Shown here: positions 7,711-16,453 of the stretch, in pieces
How the letters are laid out: each line of letters begins with the position of its first letter
Position numbering within the stretch: the first letter of the stretch is position 1
The notes under the pieces: generated by a model
The model's database searches: none
The model's input: only the letters and a program-made list of their open reading frames with translations
What the model was told of the DNA's origin: nothing
DNA from: Bacillota bacterium
Lineage (GTDB): Bacteria > Bacillota_I > Bacilli_A > Izemoplasmatales > UBA1188
Direction of reading: 5' to 3'
Assembly (NCBI GenBank): GCA_023410715.1
Contig: JAEYPN010000014.1
Span: 1 to 64,000 of the forward strand
Length of the DNA: 64,000 bases
Position numbers and translations under genes: made by a program

Positions 7711-7826
7711 TTGATAAAAACGTTATCAACAAAAAAATTGCTAATTAGGTAAGCAAATTCTTTGACTTATCATATAAATAAAAGTAAACTCGTATCCATG
7801 TATGAAAATACTAACTAGGTTAGCAA
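7711..7826 (+). promoter_or_regulatory. Promoter and operators of the first MarR/ABC exporter set
   Basis: The promoter TTGACT (7762-7767), 17 bp, TAAACT (7785-7790) lies between two related palindromes: TTGCTAATTAGGTAAGCAA (7738-7756) and CTAAC-TAG-GTTAG (7811-7823). A third inverted repeat, TTGATAA/TTATCAA, is at 7711-7729. The TAG-centred palindrome matches the one at 23671-23685 before the paralogous MarR gene. MarR autoregulation is therefore likely. The rest of the 7431-7836 gap shows nothing else. Confidence 0.65.
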
Positions 7827-7836
7827 GTGGGGAAGC

Positions 7837-8298
7837 ATGAAAAATAAAGAACAGTTATTTAAATTTATTAATAAGTTAAATGAACTTAGACCAAAAGATA
7901 TTTTTGAAAATATGGATGTTGAAAACAAAGGTATGCATTTTGTTTTTAAATACATTAAAGAACATCAAAATGAAGTATACGCAAATGAAATTGCTAAGGC
8001 AATGCATGTTTCAACAGCCAGAGTCGCAAGACTTACAAACAAATTAGAAAGTAAAGGATTAATTAAAAGAAAAACTTTAAATAATGATTTACGTAAAACA
8101 TTTTTTTCATTAACTGAAAAAGGCTTAAATATATGTAGTAAGAGAATAGAAAGCTATACTAATTTTTTAACTTATATTTTTGAAAATGTTGGTGAAAATA
8201 AAATGAATGAACTATTAGATATTTTAAGTTTAATTAACAAGAATGCTAATGATTATTATTTAATTAATGGATATCCTGAAGATATTAAGGAGAATTAA
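7837..8298 (+). CDS. MarR-family transcription regulator (set 1)
   Basis: A 153-residue winged-helix protein. The recognition region is YANEIAKAMHVSTARVARLT followed by NKLESKGLIKRKTLNNDLRKTFFSLTEKG, the typical MarR helix and wing (DxRK-like: NDLRK). GTGGGGAAGC precedes the ATG. It lies 2 bases before two ABC exporter genes, so it is probably their repressor, released by an exported compound. A second set with the same order is at 23702-27846. Confidence 0.88.
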   Translation: MKNKEQLFKFINKLNELRPKDIFENMDVENKGMHFVFKYIKEHQNEVYANEIAKAMHVSTARVARLTNKLESKGLIKRKTLNNDLRKTFFSLTEKGLNICSKRIESYTNFLTYIFENVGENKMNELLDILSLINKNANDYYLINGYPEDIKEN

Positions 8299-8300
8299 GA

Positions 8301-10067
8301 ATGCTTAAATTATTTAAATATTTAAAAAAGAGAAATTATCTATTTTTAATAGTAGCAGTGGGATTAATTGTTTTACAAGTTTGGCTTGATTTAACATTTC
8401 CTGATTACACTGCTAAACTTACAACACTTATTGCCATGGAATCAAAAGTTCCTGGCTCATTAAAGATTTCTGATATATGGTATAACGGAGGTATGATGCT
8501 ACTATGTGCAGCTGGATCAATTCTAGCAGCTATCGCTTGTGGTTTCTTTACTTCTAGAATAGCAGCTGACTGGTCAGAGTCACTTAGAAACGAATTATTT
8601 AATAAAATAAATTCATTCTCTAATGCAGAAATGAACAAATTTACTGTTCCATCACTTATTACAAGAACAACAAATGATGTTGGACACATTCAAACATTTA
8701 CGGCAATTGGCGTTCAATTATTAATTAAAGCACCAATCACTGCTGTTTGGGCAATTTTAAAGATTTCTAATAAATCAATGGAATGGACACTCGCAATAGG
8801 GATTACTGTTGGAATTATTGCAGTAGTTGTGGTTTTATTAACAGTTTTTGTAGTACCTAAATTTAAGAAAATTCAAAAGCTTACTGATGACCTAAATGAT
8901 GTAACACGTGAAAATGTGTCTGGTGTGCGGGTTATTAGAGCCTTTAATGCGGAAGACTATCAAGCAGATAAATTTGAAATAGTTAATAATAACGTTATGA
9001 AAAATCAATTATTTACAGGTAGAATGATGGGTATTATATTACCATTTATGCAATTAACTATGAATGGTTTAACAATTGCTATATTCTGGATTGGCGCTTA
9101 TTTGATTAATAAAGCTCAAATTTTTGATAAGGCAGTAGTATTTGGAAATATGACCGCCTTTACGCAACTTGCGATGCAAGTCGTCATGTCATTTATGATC
9201 TTAGTAATGGTTTTCCTTATTTTACCTCGTACAATAGTTGCTGCAAACAGAATAAAAGAAGTACTTAAAACTAATCCATCGATTAAAGATGGTAAAAACG
9301 CTAAAAAGAATGAAATAAATGAAGCAATTAACATTGTTGAATTTAAAAATGTATCATTTTCTTATAATGACGATTTGTCACATTCAGCTTTAATAAATCT
9401 TGATTTTAAAGTTAAAAAAGGCGAGACAGTCGCAATTATTGGAGCAACAGGCTCAGGTAAAACAACTTTAATTTCACTTCTATCTCGTTATTATGATGCG
9501 ACATCAGGAGAAGTTTTAATAAACGGCAAAAATGTCAAAGATTATTCTCTTGACGATTTAAATTCATTAATTTCTATTGCAACACAAAAAGCAGTGCTTT
9601 TTAATGGTAACATAAAAGAAAATATAACTTATGGTGCCAAAGAATTTGAACAAGATAGATTTAATAAAGCAATAGAAGTATCACAATCTTCTTTTATAAA
9701 TGAACTTGAAGAAAAAGAACACTCACATGTTGCTCAGGGTGGTACAAATTTCTCAGGAGGGCAAAAACAACGTTTATCAATTGCAAGATGTTTATATAAG
9801 GATTCAGACATATTAATTTTTGATGATACTTTTAGTGCCCTTGATTATAAAACTGATATGCTTGTTCGTAAAGGGATTAAAGAAAACTATCGAGATAAAA
9901 CAACTTTTATTGTCGCACAGCGCATTGGTACTATACGTTACGCTGATAAGATTATTGTTATAGATGAGGGCAGAATTCAAGGAATTGGAACTCATGATGA
10001 GCTTATGAAAAATTGCGATGTATATAGAAGCATTGGTTTATCACAATTATCAAAGGAGGAGTTATAA
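8301..10067 (+). CDS. Heterodimeric ABC exporter subunit A (set 1)
   Basis: A 588-residue half-transporter with a six-helix exporter domain (about 1-320) and an ATPase domain. Walker A is GATGSGKTT, the signature FSGGQKQR and Walker B ILIFDD. The catalytic Glu after Walker B is replaced by Asp (FDDTFSALD), and the H-switch position reads Gln (VAQR). These mark the degenerate site of heterodimeric exporters such as TM287/288 or BmrCD. The partner follows directly (TAATG overlap). Multidrug or peptide export is likely; the substrate is unknown. Confidence 0.9.
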   Translation: MLKLFKYLKKRNYLFLIVAVGLIVLQVWLDLTFPDYTAKLTTLIAMESKVPGSLKISDIWYNGGMMLLCAAGSILAAIACGFFTSRIAADWSESLRNELFNKINSFSNAEMNKFTVPSLITRTTNDVGHIQTFTAIGVQLLIKAPITAVWAILKISNKSMEWTLAIGITVGIIAVVVVLLTVFVVPKFKKIQKLTDDLNDVTRENVSGVRVIRAFNAEDYQADKFEIVNNNVMKNQLFTGRMMGIILPFMQLTMNGLTIAIFWIGAYLINKAQIFDKAVVFGNMTAFTQLAMQVVMSFMILVMVFLILPRTIVAANRIKEVLKTNPSIKDGKNAKKNEINEAINIVEFKNVSFSYNDDLSHSALINLDFKVKKGETVAIIGATGSGKTTLISLLSRYYDATSGEVLINGKNVKDYSLDDLNSLISIATQKAVLFNGNIKENITYGAKEFEQDRFNKAIEVSQSSFINELEEKEHSHVAQGGTNFSGGQKQRLSIARCLYKDSDILIFDDTFSALDYKTDMLVRKGIKENYRDKTTFIVAQRIGTIRYADKIIVIDEGRIQGIGTHDELMKNCDVYRSIGLSQLSKEEL

Positions 10068-11869
10068 TGACTAGACCTATGAGTAATAGATTAATTAATA
10101 GTAACAAAAATAAAAAATTAAAATTTGATATAAAATCATTTGGTAAAATTATTAAATATATGAATAAATATATTCCTTTCTTAATTATTTCGATAATTTT
10201 TTCAATCGGTTCAGCAATTGCAATCATTATTGGCCCAGATAAAATTAATGAACTCACAGACGAGATAGTAAATTCCTTACTTATAGGAATTAATTTAGAC
10301 AAAGTTAAAAGCATTGCTCTTACCCTTATTACTATCTATGTAGTTGGTTCAGTACTTGGATATTTGCAACAATATATAATGGTTACAATTACCCAAAAGA
10401 CATCTAAAGAGCTTCGTAAGAATATTAATCAAAAGCTTAATAAATTACCACTTGCTTATTTTGATAGAAATACTAAAGGTGATATTCTATCACGTGTAAC
10501 TAATGATGTTGATACTATTTCTCAAACATTAGGGAATTCAATTGCTAATTTGTTCTCATCAATAGTATTATTTGTTGGTATTATTTATATGATGTTTAGA
10601 ACTAACTGGGTTTTAGCACTTGTAACAATTTTTTCATCATTTATTGGTTTCTTCCTAATACCAATGATAATGAAGAAAAGCCAAAAATATTTTGTTAATA
10701 AGCAAAATGAGCTTGGTAAAATGAATGGCCAAATTGAAGAAGTATACTCAAACCATAATATCGTTAGAAGTTTTGGTGGATTTAGTAAAGAAAAATTCAA
10801 ATTTGATAATATAAATAGCAAATTACGTGAATCTGATTGGAAGAGTCAATTTATATCAGGTTTAATGATGCCAATAATGACTTTTGTTGGTAGCCTATCA
10901 TATGTTTTAATCTTTATTGTTGGAGCACAGTTATATTTAAAAGGCTATACGGTAGTTACTCTTGGAACAATAACTTCATTTGTAATATACGCAAAACTTT
11001 TCTCAAGCCCACTATCAACATTTGCTCAAGCAATGACAAATATGCAACAAGCTTCTGCGGCAGCTGATAGGGTCTTTGGGGTTCTTGAAGAAAAGGAAAT
11101 AAATGATGAGGAAGATTTAATAAACAACTTGGAAAATGTCCAAGGAAATATTGAATTTAAAAATGTAAAATTTGGTTACTCTAAAGATAAAGAAATTATT
11201 CATGATTTTAACGCTTTAATTAATAAAGGTGAAAAAGTTGCCATTGTTGGCCCAACTGGTGCAGGTAAAACAACTATTGTAAACTTGCTCATGAAGTTTT
11301 ATAATGTTGATTCTGGTGATATTATTATTGATGGTGTTTCAATCCATGATATAAAAAGAGAAAATATTCATGATCTATTTGATATGATTTTACAAGATAC
11401 TTGGTTATTTAAAGGAACTCTAAGAGAAAATCTTGTTTTTAATAAAGAAAATGTCAGTGATAAAGAACTCGATAAAGTATGCAAGGCTGTTGGTCTTGAA
11501 CACTTTGTTGAGCAACTAAAAGAAGGTTATGACACAATTATAGATGAATCACAGTCTTTATCAGAAGGTCAAATGCAGCAAATAACAATTGCAAGAGCAA
11601 TGATTAAAGATGCGCCACTATTAATTTTAGATGAAGCTACTTCAAGCGTTGATACAAGAACTGAAGCATTTATTCAAAAAGCAATGGATGAGCTTACTCA
11701 AGGTAGAACGTCATTTGTTATTGCTCACCGTTTATCAACAATTAAGAATGCTGATAATATCTTGGTTATTAAAGATGGGGATATCATTGAACAAGGCAAT
11801 CATGAAGCTCTTTTAAGTAGAAATGGTCTCTATGCCGAACTTTATAATTCTCAATTTGAAAATGCTTAA
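10067..11869 (+). CDS. Heterodimeric ABC exporter subunit B (set 1)
   Basis: A 600-residue half-transporter with membrane domain (about 30-340) and ATPase domain. Walker A GPTGAGKTT, Walker B LLILDEATSSVD and H-switch IAHR are all canonical, while the signature is altered to LSEGQMQQ. This is the mirror image of subunit A, so the pair forms one consensus and one degenerate ATP site. The start overlaps the previous stop by one base, and GGAGG is at 10054-10058. Confidence 0.9.
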   Translation: MTRPMSNRLINSNKNKKLKFDIKSFGKIIKYMNKYIPFLIISIIFSIGSAIAIIIGPDKINELTDEIVNSLLIGINLDKVKSIALTLITIYVVGSVLGYLQQYIMVTITQKTSKELRKNINQKLNKLPLAYFDRNTKGDILSRVTNDVDTISQTLGNSIANLFSSIVLFVGIIYMMFRTNWVLALVTIFSSFIGFFLIPMIMKKSQKYFVNKQNELGKMNGQIEEVYSNHNIVRSFGGFSKEKFKFDNINSKLRESDWKSQFISGLMMPIMTFVGSLSYVLIFIVGAQLYLKGYTVVTLGTITSFVIYAKLFSSPLSTFAQAMTNMQQASAAADRVFGVLEEKEINDEEDLINNLENVQGNIEFKNVKFGYSKDKEIIHDFNALINKGEKVAIVGPTGAGKTTIVNLLMKFYNVDSGDIIIDGVSIHDIKRENIHDLFDMILQDTWLFKGTLRENLVFNKENVSDKELDKVCKAVGLEHFVEQLKEGYDTIIDESQSLSEGQMQQITIARAMIKDAPLLILDEATSSVDTRTEAFIQKAMDELTQGRTSFVIAHRLSTIKNADNILVIKDGDIIEQGNHEALLSRNGLYAELYNSQFENA

Positions 11870-11907
11870 AAGTTTATAGTTAATAATTCTTAAATTTAAT
11901 AAATTTG

Positions 11908-11963
11908 TATTCCCCATAATGGCTTTCTAAATAAACTTAAAAGAAATTTTGGGGAATTTTTTT
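11908..11963 (+). terminator. Terminator of exporter set 1
   Basis: ATTCCCCA and TGGGGAAT pair across a loop of about 34 bases and are followed by a run of T. Confidence 0.6.
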
Positions 11964-11977
11964 ATAAATCATTTAAA

Positions 11978-12006
11978 TTGACAGTAGTGTTAAATAGTAG
12001 TATTAT
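11978..12006 (+). promoter_or_regulatory. Near-consensus promoter with a long leader
   Basis: TTGACA (11978-11983), 17 bp, TATTAT (12001-12006). The next start codon is 256 bases downstream at 12263. The interval has no ORF or clear terminator, so it is either a long 5' leader of the FMN reductase gene or an unannotated small RNA. Confidence 0.5.
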
Positions 12007-12262
12007 GTTGCTAGTTGGTATACAATTAAGCTTAAATCAGACAAGGTAAAAATTATTAAATATACTCATTTAATTCTTTAGATACTTATTAAGTTAAAGA
12101 ATACATCTAACTATTAATATTTAATGACCTTAAATGTATTTTCAAGCTAAAATACGAGAATGCTATTATTATGATAGTAGAGGTAATTAAGTTATAAAAA
12201 TTTCTTTAAAGAATCTAATTAATCTTAAGATAATACCAAAAATGAAATAAAAGGAGTATAGT

Positions 12263-12817
12263 ATGAAAAAAAATATTGGAATTATAAACGGTTCACTACG
12301 TAAAGGATCATTTAATCAATCAATTGTAGAATATGTAAAATTAACACTTGAATCAAAAGGTTATGTTGTAAATCAACTTGATATCTCAAAGTTACCACTA
12401 TTTAATCAAGATATTGAGTTTCCAGCTCCAAAAGAAGTTGCTTTAGTCCGCGAGGAAATAAAAAGAGCCGATGCTTTATGGATTGTAACACCAGAATATA
12501 ACGGAAGTGTTCCTGGCCCACTTAAAAACATGCTAGACTGGATCTCTCGTCCAGTTGAGATAAATGTATTTGGGGCACCTGATTTTGTTAATCAGAAATT
12601 AGTTGCAATCAGCGGTGCTGCAGGACGTTCTGCCGCATCTTTAGTACTAAATGAGTTAAAGGGTCTTTTAAAAAGAATGGCTATGATCCCTCTTGAAGAA
12701 GTTGCTGGAATAGCAATGCCAGCAGAAACTTATGCCAATGGGAAATTAGTTTTATCAGATGAACATAAAAAACTATTTAACAAACAAATAGAAAAATTTA
12801 TTGAAGAATTGAAATAA
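12263..12817 (+). CDS. NADPH-dependent FMN reductase family flavoprotein
   Basis: A 184-residue flavodoxin-fold protein. GSLRKGSFN near residue 10 is the FMN phosphate-binding loop, and TPEYNGSVPGPLKNMLDW is the second signature of the ChrR/YieF/azoreductase-like family. Full length and without gaps. It would reduce FMN, quinones, chromate or azo compounds with NAD(P)H in the cytosol. AAAGGAG precedes the ATG. It is monocistronic, with a terminator after it. Confidence 0.9.
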   Translation: MKKNIGIINGSLRKGSFNQSIVEYVKLTLESKGYVVNQLDISKLPLFNQDIEFPAPKEVALVREEIKRADALWIVTPEYNGSVPGPLKNMLDWISRPVEINVFGAPDFVNQKLVAISGAAGRSAASLVLNELKGLLKRMAMIPLEEVAGIAMPAETYANGKLVLSDEHKKLFNKQIEKFIEELK

Positions 12818-12830
12818 AGAAATAGATAAG

Positions 12831-12869
12831 TATGCCTCTTAAGTGAATTAAAATCACTTAAGGGGCATA
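12831..12869 (+). terminator. Terminator-like hairpin
   Basis: TATGCCTCTTAAGTG and CACTTAAGGGGCATA form a 15-bp stem with one T-G pair. The T tail is weak, so it may act from both directions or stabilise the 3' end. Confidence 0.65.
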
Positions 12870-12952
12870 TTTAAATTAAAGAACAAGAAATATATACATT
12901 TGCATGCAAAAGTGTTAAAATTATTTAAACTATTGTTTAATTATTTATGTAA

Positions 12953-13420
12953 ACTTTTTGGGGAAACCATGGAAAAGATTATCTTAAAAAACCGGATGTA
13001 GAATATTTAACTCAGATTGAAGAATTTAAAAAAGAGATTGAAGAATTAGATGATAAAAGTAAAATTTCTAAGGCAATTAAAAAATATTGTATTGGTGAAT
13101 TTGATGTTTGAATTGATGAACTAAACAATGGTTTATTTCGCTATATGATTTCTGGAAAATACGATGGTGGAGAAGCACCAGAAGAGATGATAATTTATGA
13201 ATTTAAAGATTCTTTATGGGCGAAATTTAAGTGTATTGGGTCAATGCCTGGATCGCTTCAAACCTTAAACAATAAGATTTGGGATGAATGGGTGCCAAGC
13301 ACAACGAAATATGAATTATCAGGAAATACCAATATTGAATGGTATTCGTGTGGATATATTAATGCACTAGATTATGAGGCTGGCATTTGGCTTCCTGTCA
13401 TCGAAAAAGAAAGTAAATAA
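12953..13420 (+). pseudogene. Broken GyrI-like / AraC effector-binding domain gene
   Basis: The frame from 12953 to 13420 is open except for TGA at 13109-13111 and begins right after a TAA, with no start codon for the upstream part. The sequence fits the GyrI-like ligand-binding fold (FRYMISGKYDGG, then EWVPSTTKYELSG, then a GIWLPV C-terminal strand). In AraC-type regulators this domain follows a DNA-binding domain, which is missing here. A shorter product from an ATG at 13145 (91 residues) is possible, but decay is more likely. Confidence 0.65.
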
Positions 13421-13463
13421 TAATAAAATTATAAAAAATATATAATATAGGTAAGGGTGAATT

Positions 13464-14123
13464 ATGGTAAAAGAATTATCAATAGTAAATAAAGAGATGC
13501 AGGAAAAGCTTAATAAACTTGAATCTTATAAAGAAGGAATTAGCGTTTTATTATATTTAAGAAACGAACTTTTTAATGAAATATTACGGTTTAAAAAGGA
13601 ATTAACAAGCGCAGAGTTTAGCGCTATTCCTTTTATTAACGTTAGCGGGTATCATTCAAAGACAATTGCTTATTCCATCTATCATATTTTTAGAATTGAA
13701 GATATTGTAGCGCAATCTTTAATTAAAAAGGATGAGGAAATCTTTTTTTCTTTGGGTTATGATAAAAAAATTAATTCACCAATTATTACAACAGGTAACG
13801 AATTAGTTAAAGAAGAAATACAAGAATTTTCTAAAAAGCTTAATTTAGATGAACTATATTCTTACATTAATGAAGTTAAAAAAAGTACTGATGAACTTTT
13901 ACAATCTTTATCATTTAATGACTTAAAAATCAAAATGACAGAAGAAGATAAAAAATATTTAAAATCACTTAAAGTTTTAAGCGATAGTGATAAAGCTAGT
14001 TGGTTGATTGATTATTGGTGTAGTAAAGACATAAAAGGTTTAATACGTATGCCATTTTCAAGACACTGGATCATGCATGTTGATGCGATGAAACGAATTG
14101 AACAAAAACTAAAGAATAAATAA
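13464..14123 (+). CDS. DinB-like four-helix protein
   Basis: A 219-residue, mostly helical protein. His74 in YSIYHIFRIEDI and His201/His205 in SRHWIMHVDAM are placed like the metal ligands of the DinB/YfiT superfamily, which includes damage-inducible proteins and thiol-S-transferases. No closer family is recognised. AAGGGTGA precedes the ATG. It is convergent with lgt. Confidence 0.6.
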   Translation: MVKELSIVNKEMQEKLNKLESYKEGISVLLYLRNELFNEILRFKKELTSAEFSAIPFINVSGYHSKTIAYSIYHIFRIEDIVAQSLIKKDEEIFFSLGYDKKINSPIITTGNELVKEEIQEFSKKLNLDELYSYINEVKKSTDELLQSLSFNDLKIKMTEEDKKYLKSLKVLSDSDKASWLIDYWCSKDIKGLIRMPFSRHWIMHVDAMKRIEQKLKNK

Positions 14124-14134
14124 ACGTAATCAGT

Positions 14135-14167
14135 AAAAAAAGAAGATTTCATGATCTTCTTTTTTTG
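14135..14167. terminator. Bidirectional terminator between convergent genes
   Basis: A-run, GAAGAT, short loop, ATCTTC, T-run: a hairpin flanked by A7 and T7 that can terminate both strands. It overlaps the last codons of lgt. Confidence 0.85.
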
Positions 14168-14880
14168 TGCTTATATATAAAAACAAAGATAATACCTACT
14201 ATAATCAAAATTAAAGAAATAAACTGTGATGGTGATAAAAAATCTACTATAGATGCTCCTCTTTCATCACCTCTAAAATATTCGATTATAAAACGAAACA
14301 AACCATAACTAATCAAATATATAGGTAAAATATTTTTTTTCTTAAACAACAATTTTAATGAAATTAAGAATAAAATAAAAAGAAAAAGAGCTTCGATTAA
14401 CTGAGTGGGAATTAGTTTTATCCCGTCATGATAAATACCAATAAAGGAAGTTGTTTCTTTTCCATAACAACACCCATTTATAAAACACCCAATTCTCCCA
14501 ATAGCGTGACTTATTGGAATAATGGTAAAAATAATATTTATTAATTTATTAAACTCAGTTAAATAAATTTTATCCTTAAAAAGAAAATGGACAGTGGTAA
14601 AATAAATTAAAATAAAGGTAAGTAAGCCACCGATTAATCCGCCATAAAAAGTAATGCCGGTATTTTCATCTAATCTAACAACACCAGACTTTAAATAATC
14701 ATAAAATCCTTGAAATATCCAGCTAGATAGAAACCCAAATAGAAAAACAATCGGAAAAATATAGAAAATAAAGTTTCTAATTCTTAGGTCCATTTTTAGA
14801 CTTTTTGATAATATGCTAAATAGAATCAGGGCTGTTAATATAGCTAGAATAAGTAAAATATCATAAGATGTGATGTCCAT
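14149..14880 (-). CDS. lgt: Prolipoprotein diacylglyceryl transferase
   Basis: A 243-residue membrane protein with about seven hydrophobic segments. HAIGRIGCFINGCCYG is the clostridial-type form of the Lgt signature around the essential His and Arg, and YGLFRFIIEYFRGDERG is the second conserved block (Arg, Glu, Arg). It transfers diacylglycerol from phosphatidylglycerol to the lipobox Cys of preprolipoproteins, at least six of which are encoded in this window. AAAGGAGG precedes the ATG on the - strand. Confidence 0.88.
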   Translation of the reverse strand: MDITSYDILLILAILTALILFSILSKSLKMDLRIRNFIFYIFPIVFLFGFLSSWIFQGFYDYLKSGVVRLDENTGITFYGGLIGGLLTFILIYFTTVHFLFKDKIYLTEFNKLINIIFTIIPISHAIGRIGCFINGCCYGKETTSFIGIYHDGIKLIPTQLIEALFLFILFLISLKLLFKKKNILPIYLISYGLFRFIIEYFRGDERGASIVDFLSPSQFISLILIIVGIIFVFIYKHKKRRS

Positions 14881-15047
14881 ATTAAAAACCTCCTTTAATA
14901 TTATAGCATTTTAACTAAATATTAAAAAAAAATACCATAAAACCATAAAAAAATAGTACAATGTTAATATGCAATTTAAGTCAAGGCGCAATATAGCTTT
15001 TTATATTAGCTTTATTAGATTAAAAATAAATAAAAATGGAGAACAAA

Positions 15048-16427
15048 ATGAAATTTACAGATTTAAAGCTGGATCAAAAGGTTAATAAGGCGCTTTTTGA
15101 ACAAGGGTATACAATCCCATCAGAGATTCAAGAAAAAGCGATTCCTTATATAATAGAAAGAAAGGATTTATTTGGTGAAGCAGAAACTGGTAGCGGAAAG
15201 ACTTGTGCATTTGCTGCACCTATTATTCATAATCTTATTAAAGAAGAAAATAACCAGGGAATAAAATGTTTGATTTTAGCCCCTACAAGAGAACTTGCAA
15301 TTCAAATTCACGAAAGCATAGTTGCCTATAAAAAGTATACAAAGCTTTACTCAACCGCAATTTATGGAGGAGTAGGACTTGGTAATCAAAAAAGAGAATT
15401 ACAAAAAAATATTAGTATTTTAGTTGCAACACCAGGAAGACTTCTTGATTTTATTAATCAAGGAGTTGTGGATATTTCTAAAATTAGTGTTCTAGTTTTA
15501 GATGAAGCCGATAGAATGCTTGACATGGGATTTATTATTGATGTTGAAAAAATCATTAAATATACACCAGTTAAAAAACAAACGTTAATGTTTTCAGCTA
15601 CTTTACCAAAAGGGGTTAAAGAATTAGCAGATAGAATTTTAATTGATCCAATATATATAAACACGCATAAGAAGACAATGACTGTTGATACAGTCGAACA
15701 ACATATTTATTATGTAGATAAAGAAAATAAGATTAATTTATTAGTACATTTATTGAAGACAGCTAATATTTATTCAGCTTTAGTATTTTGTAGAACTAGA
15801 CATGGCGTTGATAGGGTAAGTCGTAACTTAAGCAATGAAAATATTAAAGCAGCGGCTATTCATAGCGATAAAAGTCAGTTAAATAGACAATTATCATTAA
15901 CACGCTTTAAAAAAGGTGAGGTACAAGTACTTGTTGCAACTGATTTAGTCGAAAGAGGTATTGATATTGAGTATTTATCACATGTAATCAATTATGATAT
16001 GCCTGAAAATAGTGAAACATATTTACACAGAATTGGCAGAACCGCAAGAGCTGGTAAAAAAGGCTGTGCAATTAGCTTTTGTACAAACGATGATATGCAA
16101 GTAAAAAAAGATATTGAAAAGAAATTAAAAGTTAAATTAATTGAAGAAAAAAATGAACTATATCCTTCAATAAATATAACAGAAGAACCACAAAAAGAAC
16201 TTAAGCCGAAAAGGGATTTACAGCCTAAAAAAGAATTTAAACCTAAGAAGGAATTTAAGCCTAGGAAGGAATTTGAACCTAAAAAAGAATTCGAGCCTAA
16301 AAAAGAATTCAAACCTAAAAAAGAATTTGAGCCTAAGAAAGAATTCAAACCTAAAAAGAAATTTGGACCTAAGAATGAATTTGGACCTAAGAAAGAATTC
16401 CAACCTAAGAAAAAATTTAAGAAATAA
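15048..16427 (+). CDS. DEAD-box RNA helicase with hexapeptide-repeat tail
   Basis: A helicase core (about 1-370) with all motifs: AETGSGKT, PTRELA, TPGR, DEAD, SAT, RGIDI and HRIGRTARA. The last 75 residues are about a dozen tandem copies of a hexapeptide of the type PKKEF(K/E), encoded by an 18-bp degenerate minisatellite (16205-16425). The basic and aromatic tail should bind RNA. It probably unwinds rRNA or mRNA structure. The frame opens at an ATG at 15036, but GGAG at 15038-15041 fits the ATG at 15048, so that start is chosen. Confidence 0.92.
   Translation: MKFTDLKLDQKVNKALFEQGYTIPSEIQEKAIPYIIERKDLFGEAETGSGKTCAFAAPIIHNLIKEENNQGIKCLILAPTRELAIQIHESIVAYKKYTKLYSTAIYGGVGLGNQKRELQKNISILVATPGRLLDFINQGVVDISKISVLVLDEADRMLDMGFIIDVEKIIKYTPVKKQTLMFSATLPKGVKELADRILIDPIYINTHKKTMTVDTVEQHIYYVDKENKINLLVHLLKTANIYSALVFCRTRHGVDRVSRNLSNENIKAAAIHSDKSQLNRQLSLTRFKKGEVQVLVATDLVERGIDIEYLSHVINYDMPENSETYLHRIGRTARAGKKGCAISFCTNDDMQVKKDIEKKLKVKLIEEKNELYPSINITEEPQKELKPKRDLQPKKEFKPKKEFKPRKEFEPKKEFEPKKEFKPKKEFEPKKEFKPKKKFGPKNEFGPKKEFQPKKKFKK
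16205..16425 (+). repeat. 18-bp minisatellite inside the helicase gene
   Basis: About twelve in-frame tandem 18-bp units (CCTAAAAAAGAATTTGAR type) encoding PKKEF(K/E). Such arrays change copy number by slippage in multiples of six residues. Antisense ORFs over this array are artefacts of the repeat. Confidence 0.85.
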
Positions 16428-16453
16428 ATATATATAAAGGGAAGATTTGAATT

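Noticed and set aside
2962..13111. TGA in place of Trp in two fragments, suggesting genetic code 4
   Set aside because: Intact genes use TGG for Trp and TGA as a true stop (6391, 33328, 56500, and the ATGA overlaps). The TGA codons occur in genes that are broken in other ways too, so simple G-to-A decay explains them.
15992..16403. Long antisense ORFs across the helicase tail
   Set aside because: They are by-products of the 18-bp repeat, have no ribosome site and read only as FFLRF-type low complexity.
16205..16425. CRISPR-like repeat array
   Set aside because: Units are contiguous 18-bp coding repeats without spacers; no cas genes are present in the window.
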